Shown: positions 42,843-51,787 of the stretch, one piece after another
How the letters are laid out: every line of letters begins with the position of its first letter
How positions within the stretch are numbered: the first letter of the stretch is position 1
NCBI GenBank assembly: GCA_040216735.1
Contig: JAVJOO010000002.1
Coordinates: forward strand, 1,329,118 to 1,393,117
DNA: 64,000 nt
Source: Alphaproteobacteria bacterium
GTDB lineage: Bacteria > Pseudomonadota > Alphaproteobacteria > SHVP01
Reading direction: 5' to 3'
Notes under the pieces: generated by a model
What the model saw: the letters and a program-made list of their open reading frames with translations, nothing else
Database searches by the model: none
What the model was told of the DNA's origin: nothing
Translations under genes and position numbers: made by a program

Positions 42843-42979
42843 GGCCCCATTTATATGTTGCGCGGGCCGTCCGTTGCTAGGCCGCCACGCCGCTCTCCTG
42901 ACAGCATGGTGTCAGCAAAGGCCGACGATTGCGCGGGATCAACGCGCTATTGCTAGAGTTTCCGCCATGATGTCGACAG

Positions 42980-43810
42980 ATGGCAAACCGCGACGAAACG
43001 GCTTTCACGCTTCTGGATGCGTATGCTCCCGCTGAGGTCGCGCGGCGGGTTGAAAGCGCGGGCGTTGCCAAGGCGGGTCTCCCCCTAGTCCCAACACTGG
43101 CGCTGGGCGTCTTGGCGGGCGCCTTCATCGCCTTTGGGTCGCTTTTTTACTTGGTCGCAGTGACCGATTCCGGTCTCGGCTACGGGATCGAGCGCATTGT
43201 CGGTGGAATCTGCTTCTCGCTCGGGCTGATTCTCGTCGTCGTCGCCGGTGCCGAACTCTTCACCGGCAACAACCTCATCGCGATTGCCTGGGCCGACCGG
43301 AAGATTACGTCGCGGCAATTGCTGCGAAACTGGGGCCTAGTCTTCGTCGCCAACTTTGCCGGTGCCGTCGCGACGGCAGTTATTGTCGATCTCTCGGGGA
43401 TCATGGGTGCCCACAACGGGGCGTTGGCCGAGACCGTCGTACGGATCGCCGCTGACAAATCGGCTCTGCCGTTCGGCGAGGCGTTCTTGCGCGGGCTCCT
43501 GTGCAACGCTTTGGTCTGTCTCGCGGTGTGGCTGGCGATGGCGGCGCATTCGGTTTCGGGCAAAATCCTCGCGATCGTCTTCCCGATTGCGGCATTCGTG
43601 GCCCTCGGTCTCGAGCATTCGGTCGCCAACATGTTCCTTATTCCGCTCGGGTTGTTGGTCGCGCCCGACGGCCCGGTCGCAGGCCTAACGCTCGGCGGTT
43701 TGGCGAGCAATCTTGTCCCGGTAACGCTGGGCAATATCGTCGGTGGCAGCGTCTTCGTCGCCCTGGTCTACTATGTCGTCTATATCCGCGGGGTTCGGCC
43801 CCAGGGATAG
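42980..43810 (+). CDS. Formate/nitrite transporter family protein (FocA/NirC type)
   Basis: A 276-aa pentameric anion-channel subunit with six helices. Landmarks are the FNT signatures GGICFSLGLILVVVAGAELFTGNNL and GLLCNALVCLAVWLAMAAHSVSGK, followed by LGLEHSVANMFLIPLG. Family members move formate, nitrite, hydrosulfide or acetate-like anions. No formate dehydrogenase or nitrite reductase gene is near, so the anion is open. Confidence 0.92.
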   Translation: MANRDETAFTLLDAYAPAEVARRVESAGVAKAGLPLVPTLALGVLAGAFIAFGSLFYLVAVTDSGLGYGIERIVGGICFSLGLILVVVAGAELFTGNNLIAIAWADRKITSRQLLRNWGLVFVANFAGAVATAVIVDLSGIMGAHNGALAETVVRIAADKSALPFGEAFLRGLLCNALVCLAVWLAMAAHSVSGKILAIVFPIAAFVALGLEHSVANMFLIPLGLLVAPDGPVAGLTLGGLASNLVPVTLGNIVGGSVFVALVYYVVYIRGVRPQG

Positions 43811-43875
43811 GCCGGAGTACTGTTGCACGTCCCCGACGAGGGGCGTAGTTTGCCCGCGAATTTCCGCCGTTTTAG

Positions 43876-45105
<1,230 letters not shown>

Positions 45106-45141
45106 GCTCGGACGTCACGAGACACTATTGGAGGGCGGGGC

Positions 45142-46065
45142 ATGAAAATCGCGATCATGGGGTCAGGCGGTGTCGGGGGGTATCTCGGCGCGCGCCTTGC
45201 CGCGGACGGCCACGACGTCAGTTTCATTGCCCGCGGCGCACATCTTGCGGCAATGAAAGCGAATGGCCTTAGGCTGGATGACAAGGACCGGCCGGTGACG
45301 ATCGCGCCGGTAAAGGCGACCGACGATCCGGCGACCGTTGGACCGGTCGATGTCGTGATCTTTTCGGTCAAGGTCTACGACGCCCAAGCCGCCATCGAGG
45401 CCATGACGCCGTTGATCGGGCCAAACACGGTTGTGCTCGACGTCCTTAATGGCGTCGAGAGTCACCAGTGGCTGATCGCGGCGTTCGGTGCGGCGCATGT
45501 GTTGCGCGGTTCGATCTATATTTCGTCCCATATCGCCGCGCCGGGCGTCATCGTTCACGAGACCCCAGGCGTCCGTCTGGTGTTCGGGGCGCTCGACCCG
45601 GCGGCGCTCGGCGCGGCCGAATCGCTAAACGCAGCCATGATCGTGATCGGCGTTAAGTCGGTGCTGACCGACGATGTCGAATCGGCCATTTGGTCGAAGA
45701 TGGTCATGCTCACCGCCCTGAGCGGGATTTGCTGTCTCGCGCGGCTACCGATTCGTGATGTCATGGCGGAGCCTGAGGGCGCGGAACTCGTCAAACGTGC
45801 CATGCAAGAGGTTGCAGCGGTCGCCGCGGCGCGCCGGATTACGCTAGAACCCGGCGCACTCAGTTCGGCACAGCGATTCGATCCGACCAAAATCCCCGCG
45901 ATCAAACCGTCGATGCTGCACGACCTCGAGCGCGGCAAACCGCTCGAAGTCGAGTGGTTGTCCGGCGCCATTTCGCGTTTCGGACACCAAGCCAAAGTGC
46001 CCACGCCAACCCACGATGTGGTCTGGGGCGCGCTGAAACCGTTGGCGGCGGGCGGTCGCCCCTAA
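45142..46065 (+). CDS. panE: 2-dehydropantoate 2-reductase
   Basis: NADPH-dependent reduction of ketopantoate in pantothenate (CoA) synthesis. The 307-aa protein starts MKIAIMGSGGVGGYLGARLA (Rossmann loop 7-13) and has LDVLNGVES, the catalytic-lysine region SAIWSKMVMLTALSGICCL and SMLHDLERGKPLEVEWLSGAI. The family is large, and some members act on other 2-keto acids; no other pan gene is nearby. GGAGGGCGGGGC lies before the ATG. Confidence 0.9.
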   Translation: MKIAIMGSGGVGGYLGARLAADGHDVSFIARGAHLAAMKANGLRLDDKDRPVTIAPVKATDDPATVGPVDVVIFSVKVYDAQAAIEAMTPLIGPNTVVLDVLNGVESHQWLIAAFGAAHVLRGSIYISSHIAAPGVIVHETPGVRLVFGALDPAALGAAESLNAAMIVIGVKSVLTDDVESAIWSKMVMLTALSGICCLARLPIRDVMAEPEGAELVKRAMQEVAAVAAARRITLEPGALSSAQRFDPTKIPAIKPSMLHDLERGKPLEVEWLSGAISRFGHQAKVPTPTHDVVWGALKPLAAGGRP

Positions 46066-46086
46066 TCGATTAGCTGGCGTCTTTGG

Positions 46087-46146
46087 GAGACTTTCGTGAG
46101 AAGTCTCACCGACACTTGAGTTGTAGCGGTCGCGCGCGACCGCTAC
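46087..46146. promoter_or_regulatory. Two palindromes between panE and msrP, one a perfect 24-mer
   Basis: GAGACTT (46087-46093) and AAGTCTC (46101-46107) form a 7-bp hairpin with a 7-nt loop. Then comes a 24-bp perfect palindrome at 46123-46146 (GTAGCGGTCGCG and its complement), ending 33 bp before msrP. Either could end the panE transcript or act as a regulator site for msrP. No T tract follows the 24-mer, which weakens the terminator reading. Confidence 0.6.
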
Positions 46147-46179
46147 GTCCATAGGCAGCGCAATTGGCGGGAGACCAGC

Positions 46180-47154
46180 ATGCTGATCAAGAACCCCAAG
46201 GGTTGGGAGGTTTCCGAATCGACCGCGACATCCGAGTCGGTCTATTTGAATCGCCGGCAACTGATGAAGGGTGCCGCGGCGGGCACGATCGTCGCCGCGA
46301 CAGGCTCGGTGCTGGGCAGCGTCGCCCAGGCAGCGACTGAGGCCGACCCGTCGGCGCATCTATATCCCGTCGAACGCAATCCCCGCTATACGCTCGACCG
46401 CGATCTGACGCCGGAAAAGGTCAACGCCACCTACAACAACTTCTACGAGTTTGGGTCGCACAAGGAAATCTGGCGCGCCGCCCAACGCCTGCCGGTTCGC
46501 CCGTGGACCGTGCGGGTTGACGGTATGGTCGAAAAGGAGATGGAGTTCGGCATCGACGATCTCTTAGCGAAGATGCCGCTGGAAGAGCGTCTCTATCGCC
46601 ACCGGTGCGTCGAGGCGTGGTCGATGACCATTCCCTGGAGCGGGTTCGAGATGAGCCACCTCATCAAGTTGGTGCAGCCTCTAGGATCGGCGAAGTACGT
46701 CGAGTTCCGCAGCTTTTTGGATAAGAGCTTCGCGTCCGGGCAGCGCCAATTCTGGTACCCGTGGCCCTATGTCGAAGGTCTGACCATTGAAGAGGCGATG
46801 AACGAAATGACCTTCATGGTCACCGGGACCTACGGCAAGCCTGCCCCGCCCCAGCACGGCGCACCGATCCGCGTAGCTTTGCCCTGGAAGTACGGGTTCA
46901 AGTCGGCAAAATCGATCGTCAGCATTACCTTCACCGACAAACGCCCCAAGAGCTTCTGGGAAGAGATCCAGTCGGCCGAGTACGGCTTTTGGGCCAACGT
47001 CAATCCGGATTTCGATCATCCGCGCTGGACCCAGAAAACCGAGCGCGTGCTTGGCACGGATATGCGGGTCCCGACGCTTCTCTACAACGGCTATGCCGAG
47101 CATGTCGCCGATCTCTACAAGGACATGCCGCAAGACCGCGCGCTCTTCACCTAA
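46180..47154 (+). CDS. msrP: Protein-methionine-sulfoxide reductase catalytic subunit MsrP (YedY)
   Basis: Periplasmic molybdopterin enzyme that repairs oxidised methionine in envelope proteins. The 324-aa precursor has a twin-arginine signal (RR 25-26 in NRRQLMKGAAAGTIVAATG) with cleavage near AQA (about 51), and the Mo-ligand Cys143 in YRHRCVEAWSM. HGAPIRVALPWKYGFKSAKSI is typical. It is a natural client of the molybdopterin genes at 30-33 kb. Its haem-b membrane partner msrQ, normally adjacent, is not in the window. Confidence 0.95.
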   Translation: MLIKNPKGWEVSESTATSESVYLNRRQLMKGAAAGTIVAATGSVLGSVAQAATEADPSAHLYPVERNPRYTLDRDLTPEKVNATYNNFYEFGSHKEIWRAAQRLPVRPWTVRVDGMVEKEMEFGIDDLLAKMPLEERLYRHRCVEAWSMTIPWSGFEMSHLIKLVQPLGSAKYVEFRSFLDKSFASGQRQFWYPWPYVEGLTIEEAMNEMTFMVTGTYGKPAPPQHGAPIRVALPWKYGFKSAKSIVSITFTDKRPKSFWEEIQSAEYGFWANVNPDFDHPRWTQKTERVLGTDMRVPTLLYNGYAEHVADLYKDMPQDRALFT

Positions 47155-47199
47155 TAATCCGAGGCGCGCTTTTGAGCCCGCCGAACCCGGTGGGTAAGG

Positions 47200-47994
47200 T
47201 CAGGCCGACAACTGCTCGGTCAAGAACGCGAGGACGCGGTCGCGGGCCGCGAGCGTCGGATGTCCGGTTTCGTCGACGAGGTCGTTGGTCAGAACGCTGT
47301 GGCGCATCCGCGTAGCGGCATAGCGACCGGGAATTTCGATCTCCTCGAAACGATCGCCAAAGCTGTCGCGCAATCGCGCAAACCGTTCCCCTGGGCACGC
47401 GGGATCGGTATCGAAGCGCAGGCCCAAGATCCGTGCGCCGTCGCGGGTTCGCCGTTGGGCCGCCGCAAGCGCCTCTTTAGATAGATGTAGCCCACGTTTG
47501 CGCTCGCGACCGAGCGGCAGCGGCAGCGACGGTTGGGACAGGACCGGGGCCATCATCGATGGCTCCATCATCAGCGCGAGCGCAAAGTTGCCGGTCAGGC
47601 ACATGCCGACGGCACCGACGCCCGGTCCGCCGCACCGGTTGTGGAGATCGCGGCAGAGTGCGCGCAACCAGTCGGTGATGGGGCTCGTTTCTTCGGCGGC
47701 CAGACACTTGAATTCGCGGCTGATGCAGGTGCGGGCAAAGGACGAGAGGATGTACGCGGTTGACTTCGGCTTCCCCGGCACCCCGAAGAGTGAGGGCATC
47801 GCGACCTGGAACCCGGCCTCGACGACCCAGCGGGCGAATCGCACGACTTCCGGGGTGATGCCGGGCACCTCGTGAATGACAATAACGCCAGGGCCGCTGC
47901 CCGCGGAGAACACCGGCCTCGTCTTTCCGCCATAGGTAAACGGCGTACACGTAAAGTCGTGCAGGACAGCCTCGGTCACCGGCCTACGCGCCAT
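47200..47994 (-). CDS. Dienelactone hydrolase family protein (second copy, divergent subfamily)
   Basis: A 264-aa alpha/beta hydrolase. GVIVIHEVPGITPEVVRFARWVVEAGF matches the DLH N-terminus, and the nucleophile elbow is GMCLTGN with a Cys as in DLH. The acid/His partners are probably in GLRFDTDPACPGERF and in MRHSVL (a less usual context), so catalysis is less certain than for the copy at 13.2 kb. The two proteins are only distantly alike. Convergent with msrP. Confidence 0.85.
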   Translation of the reverse strand: MARRPVTEAVLHDFTCTPFTYGGKTRPVFSAGSGPGVIVIHEVPGITPEVVRFARWVVEAGFQVAMPSLFGVPGKPKSTAYILSSFARTCISREFKCLAAEETSPITDWLRALCRDLHNRCGGPGVGAVGMCLTGNFALALMMEPSMMAPVLSQPSLPLPLGRERKRGLHLSKEALAAAQRRTRDGARILGLRFDTDPACPGERFARLRDSFGDRFEEIEIPGRYAATRMRHSVLTNDLVDETGHPTLAARDRVLAFLTEQLSA

Positions 47995-48017
47995 CGCGTC
48001 ACCGTAGGAGCCGCGGC

Positions 48018-48046
48018 AAAAAAATGCCGAGCCCGAAGGCTCGGCA
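48018..48046 (-). terminator. Rho-independent terminator downstream of lysR
   Basis: TGCCGAGCC (48025-48033) and GGCTCGGCA (48038-48046) are perfect 9-bp arms with a CGAA loop. On the minus strand the hairpin runs into seven T (A at 48018-48024). It would end a trxB-lysR transcript 190 bp after the lysR stop. Confidence 0.88.
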
Positions 48047-48195
48047 AGTCATAACAGGGAGGCTTAACGTCTGGGAGACGTGCAGGCCCGAACAAGGGAT
48101 TGTGGGGCCTACCATCCAGCCTCGGAATTCGATGCCGGATTTGAACAATACTTAGGTCCGACCATGTCACAGGACCACCCCTTAATGTGCAAACC

Positions 48196-48218
48196 ACCTA
48201 TGCGATTCTCGCATAGGT
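48196..48218. repeat. 10-bp perfect hairpin just after lysR
   Basis: ACCTATGCGA and TCGCATAGGT with a 3-nt loop, 18 bp downstream of the lysR stop and about 150 bp before the true terminator. No T tract. It could be a 3'-UTR structure, an RNA-processing site or an operator. Confidence 0.6.
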
Positions 48219-48235
48219 AACCTAGGGTCAATGCG

Positions 48236-49126
48236 TCAGAATCGCCAACCTGCGACCTTGTTGAGCAAGAAGTCCCGGAAAACGATGATTTTCTTCGTCT
48301 CGCGCAGTTCGTCGGGATAGACCAGGAACGTGTCAAAGGACGGCGCCGCGACGTCCTGGAGTACCCGCACCGCCCTGGATCGATCGGCAATCATATAGTC
48401 AGGCAAAGAGGCGACGCCGACATCGCTTTCGACCGCGAGGAGGAGCCCGTAGACGTTGTTCACCGTCAGCACCGGCTCGAGGTCGATGCCATGCTTCCGG
48501 CCCTCTTTCTGCAACCAATTGATCTCGGTGACCGGCGGCGGCGTGTCCTCGCCGTAGGTGATGATCCGATGGTTCTTGAGGTCGGCGAGATCGCGCGGAA
48601 CGCCGTAGCGCTTCAAATAGGTCGGCGACGCATAGAGATGGTTGTGAACGGTCAGCAGACGCCGTTGCACGAGGTCGGCCTGGGTCGGTGGACGCATCCG
48701 AATGGCGATGTCCGCTTCGCGCATACTGAGGTCGAGCAACCGGTCGTCGAGCACCAACTCCACGGTGACTTCCGGATAGAGCTCCAAGAATTCACCGATT
48801 CTCGGGGTCAGCCAGGTCGAGCCGAAGCCCACGGTTGTGGTAACCTTCAGCTTCCCCGTTGGTCGCTCGCGCGCCTCCCCGAGGACAGCCTCCGTCATAG
48901 CCAGTTTTGCAGAAACCTCGTGGGCCGTTCGGTACAGCGATTCGCCCTGCTCGGTCAGGCTCAGGCCGCGCGCATGGCGGTGAAACAACGGCGTACCGAG
49001 CTCGCCTTCCAGCGCGCTGATCTGCCGGCTGATCGCCGATTGGCTGAGGTTTAGCGTGTCGCCAGCGCGGGTGAAACTGCCAGCCTCAGCAACCGCATGA
49101 AAGACCTTCAACCGATTCCAATCCAT
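48236..49126 (-). CDS. LysR-family transcriptional regulator
   Basis: A 296-aa regulator: N-terminal winged HTH (MDWNRLKVFHAVAEAGSFTRAGDTLNLSQSAISRQISALEGELG), a coiled linker and a two-lobe effector-binding domain (about 90-296). It is 8 bp downstream of trxB and probably shares its transcript. No divergent target gene, usual for LysR proteins, is present, so the target is unknown. Confidence 0.93.
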   Translation of the reverse strand: MDWNRLKVFHAVAEAGSFTRAGDTLNLSQSAISRQISALEGELGTPLFHRHARGLSLTEQGESLYRTAHEVSAKLAMTEAVLGEARERPTGKLKVTTTVGFGSTWLTPRIGEFLELYPEVTVELVLDDRLLDLSMREADIAIRMRPPTQADLVQRRLLTVHNHLYASPTYLKRYGVPRDLADLKNHRIITYGEDTPPPVTEINWLQKEGRKHGIDLEPVLTVNNVYGLLLAVESDVGVASLPDYMIADRSRAVRVLQDVAAPSFDTFLVYPDELRETKKIIVFRDFLLNKVAGWRF

Positions 49127-49134
49127 GCGGTTGG

Positions 49135-50103
49135 CTACTCGGCCGCGGCAACGGCCGGCTCTTCAAGGGCGGCGAGGAACTTCTCGGTGTCCAGCGCGGC
49201 CATGCACCCGGTCCCGGCAGCGGTCACGGCTTGGCGATAGATCTTGTCTTGGACGTCACCCGCGGCGAAGACCCCGTCGATATTCGTCCTAGTGGAACCG
49301 GGTTTGGTGATCAAATAGCCTTCCCGGTCCATGTCCAGCACGCCCTTGAAAAGTTCGGTGTTGGGCGTATGCCCGATGGCCACGAAAACCCCGTCGACGG
49401 CCAGGGTGTCGGTCTCCCCGGTTTGGACGTTGCGCAACCGTGCCCCGGTCACGCCGAGCGGGTCGGCCGCCCCGACAACCTCTTCGAGGACGGTGTGCCA
49501 GCGGACCTCGACCTTTGGGTTCTTGAACAGGCGGTCTTGCAGTATCTTTTCTGAGCGAAGTTCGCCGCGGCGGTGGATCAGTGTGACCTTCGTGGCGTGG
49601 TTGGTGAGGTACAACGCCTCTTCGACCGCCGTGTTGCCCCCGCCGATCACCGCAACCTCGCGGCCGCGAAAAAAGAAGCCGTCGCAGGTCGCGCAAGCGG
49701 AAACGCCAAAGCCCTTGAATTTATCTTCGCTCGGTAGGCCCAGCCATTTGGCCTGGGCGCCGGTGGTCACGATCACGGCATCGGCGGTGTAGGTGTCGCC
49801 GGAGTCGCCGACGGCATGGAACGGACGGCGTGACAGGTCGATTTCGGTGATCGTGTCGGCGATCATGCGCGTGCCCACGCTTTCAGCCTGTTTTTGCATT
49901 TCCTCCATCAGCCAGGGGCCCTGGATGACGTCGGCGAAGCCGGGATAATTCTCGACATCGGTGGTGATCGTCATTTGGCCGCCCGGTTGGATGCCGTGCA
50001 CCAACATCGGCGCGAGGTTGGCGCGCGCCGCATAGATCGCGGCTGTGAGGCCAGCAGGACCGGAACCCAGGATCAAAACACGGCTGGTATGCTGCTGGGA
50101 CAT
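49135..50103 (-). CDS. trxB: Thioredoxin-disulfide reductase
   Basis: FAD enzyme that reduces thioredoxin with NADPH. The 322-aa protein has the FAD loop LILGSGPAGLTAAIYAARANL, the redox motif CATC (Cys137, Cys140; SACATCDGFFFRG) and the NADPH loop VIGGGNTAVEEALYL. Start at the ATG 50103 (MSQQHTSRVLILG); upstream codons are not conserved. The pair trxB-lysR followed by a divergent ELM1/lrp block is a known alphaproteobacterial neighbourhood. Confidence 0.96.
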   Translation of the reverse strand: MSQQHTSRVLILGSGPAGLTAAIYAARANLAPMLVHGIQPGGQMTITTDVENYPGFADVIQGPWLMEEMQKQAESVGTRMIADTITEIDLSRRPFHAVGDSGDTYTADAVIVTTGAQAKWLGLPSEDKFKGFGVSACATCDGFFFRGREVAVIGGGNTAVEEALYLTNHATKVTLIHRRGELRSEKILQDRLFKNPKVEVRWHTVLEEVVGAADPLGVTGARLRNVQTGETDTLAVDGVFVAIGHTPNTELFKGVLDMDREGYLITKPGSTRTNIDGVFAAGDVQDKIYRQAVTAAGTGCMAALDTEKFLAALEEPAVAAAE

Positions 50104-50205
50104 CGGAACCTCGTAGCTGGTGGGCGAAGCCATGCGCGCAACGCATGCCACCCCAAAATTAGGACTTTGCAACGGCTTTGCAAGCGCTCTAGGCGGGAGG
50201 ATCGT

Positions 50206-51195
50206 TCAGCGAAAGCCCGCGGGGAAGCGTGCGGCCAATAGGTCTCGGATTTCCGCGGCGACGCGCGCCGTCTCGTGCAGCGGCGGATACGTCCACGGCG
50301 CCCACTGTCCGTCGAAGGCGCGGCTAATCCCGCGCTGCCGCAGGGTTTCGTGGAAACGATCGAACTTCGGCGATCCGCCGGCCAGTTTGGCGATCAGCAG
50401 GGGTTTGCCCGTGCTCGCCGCCTCCGAGGCCATGCTTACCGAGTCCTCGGTCACCACGATCCCGTCGGCAAGTGCCAACATCCCGGTGTAGGGGTTGTCT
50501 CCCGTGCCGTCCCAAAAATCCACGGGGAACCCAGCAAGTGCAGCTCGGAGAATATCGCGGCAGGCCCGGTCCGTGCGCCGCGACGCGGTGACCATTAGGC
50601 CGGCGCCGGCGGCGGAAGACAGGGCCCGCAACTGGGCACCGAGTCGGGTGGCGGTCGCAACGGACATCCGGTGGTGTTTGCTGGCGCCGCCGATGAGTAC
50701 GGCGATGCGAGGCTGAGGGAGAGGCCTGAACCTGTCGGCCCACCGCGAAGCCGCCGTGGCCAAGGCGGCAGGTGTGACACGGTGCAGGGACCCCACGGTG
50801 GTCAACACGTTTGCACCGTTCAAGCCGTCATGTTCGGGCGCAACGACCCGATCGAAATGCGACGGGGCGACCCGGGGGTTTTGGATCTGGACCGTAACCG
50901 TCGCGCCCTGGGCGGCACGTCGGATGGCGATGGCTGGGCCGACGCTCGGTCGCCCGGCCGCAATTAGCACGCGCGGCCAAGGGGGGTGGAGGTCCGGCGC
51001 CGTCGCGCTCCATTGCAGGGCCGCGGTTCCGGTCGCGGCCCAAAACCCCGCCGGCAGCCAATCGGTCGCCCGCCGCCGGCGTAACCGGAGTACCGTGAAC
51101 GGGAGATCCAACGCCTCGGCAAGCCCAATGCACTGGTTTTCCGTCCCGGCCTTGCCGTCGGACAGCACCCAGCAGGGCGTTTCCGGGTCGTTCAT
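50206..51195 (-). CDS. Mitochondrial fission ELM1 family protein (DUF1022)
   Basis: A 329-aa protein with the family start CWVLSDGKAGTENQCIGLAEALDLP, ATDWLPAGFWAATG and VAPEHDGLNGANVLTTVGSLHRV; the second half has GGASKHHRM, DFWDGTGDNPYTGMLALADGIVVTEDSVSMASEA and FHETLRQRGI. The C-terminal block resembles the nucleotide-sugar end of GT-B glycosyltransferases. Plant ELM1 recruits a dynamin to mitochondria; the bacterial role is not established, and an envelope glycan role is only a guess. I used the ATG at 51195. Confidence 0.85.
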   Translation of the reverse strand: MNDPETPCWVLSDGKAGTENQCIGLAEALDLPFTVLRLRRRRATDWLPAGFWAATGTAALQWSATAPDLHPPWPRVLIAAGRPSVGPAIAIRRAAQGATVTVQIQNPRVAPSHFDRVVAPEHDGLNGANVLTTVGSLHRVTPAALATAASRWADRFRPLPQPRIAVLIGGASKHHRMSVATATRLGAQLRALSSAAGAGLMVTASRRTDRACRDILRAALAGFPVDFWDGTGDNPYTGMLALADGIVVTEDSVSMASEAASTGKPLLIAKLAGGSPKFDRFHETLRQRGISRAFDGQWAPWTYPPLHETARVAAEIRDLLAARFPAGFR

Positions 51196-51228
51196 GCGCA
51201 ATAATCTTTCACGAATACGAAACTTTAT

Positions 51229-51234
51229 TATAAT
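51229..51234 (+). promoter_or_regulatory. Consensus -10 box of the lrp-like gene
   Basis: TATAAT, a perfect -10, 29 bp before the lrp ATG; a weak -35 (CTTTCA at 51206-51211) is 17 bp upstream. The short 68-bp gap is shared with the divergent ELM1 gene. Confidence 0.5.
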
Positions 51235-51263
51235 GCCGCGCCGCAGCGCAGGACGGAGAAGGT

Positions 51264-51779
51264 ATGGCCCGGGTCAAACTCGACAAGATCGACCAACGGA
51301 TTCTGGTCGATCTCCAGCGCGACGGTCGCATGACCAACGTCGACCTCGCAAGGCGGGCCGGCATTTCCGCGCCACCGTGCCTGCGGCGGGTCCGGGCGCT
51401 GGAACGCGACGGGTACATCAGCGGTTACCATGCCGATCTCGACGCCAAGGCCCTCGGCTTCGATGTCACGGTATTTGCGATGGTTGGCCTGGATTCCCAG
51501 GCTGAAAGCGATCTCGTCGCGTTCGAACGACGCTGCGGCGACTGGCCCATGGTGCGCGAGTGCCACATGTTGGCCGGCGAGGTCGACTTTTTGCTGAAGA
51601 TCGTGGCCCACGATTGGGACGAGTATCAGACCTTTCTCACCAAGGAGCTGACAGCGGCACCCAACGTTGCGCACGTCAAGAGCTCTCTCGCAATACGTGC
51701 AAGTAAGGTGCTTCCCGGGGTGCCCCTGAGGGTGGCCTCGGAACCCGAGGCTGCGGAGGTGCCCGTAATCGGCGCGTAG
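51264..51779 (+). CDS. Lrp/AsnC-family transcriptional regulator
   Basis: A 171-aa feast/famine regulator: N-terminal HTH (KLDKIDQRILVDLQRDGRMTNVDLARRAGISAPPCLRRVRALERDGYI) and a C-terminal RAM ligand domain (about 65-145) with VRECHMLAGEVDFLLKIVAHDWDEYQ. A good GGAGAAGG lies before the ATG. A 25-residue tail beyond the domain is unusual but low-complexity. It is divergent from ELM1 and 8 bp upstream of the hybrid kinase, so the two may be one operon. Confidence 0.93.
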   Translation: MARVKLDKIDQRILVDLQRDGRMTNVDLARRAGISAPPCLRRVRALERDGYISGYHADLDAKALGFDVTVFAMVGLDSQAESDLVAFERRCGDWPMVRECHMLAGEVDFLLKIVAHDWDEYQTFLTKELTAAPNVAHVKSSLAIRASKVLPGVPLRVASEPEAAEVPVIGA

Positions 51780-51787
51780 TCAACCGA

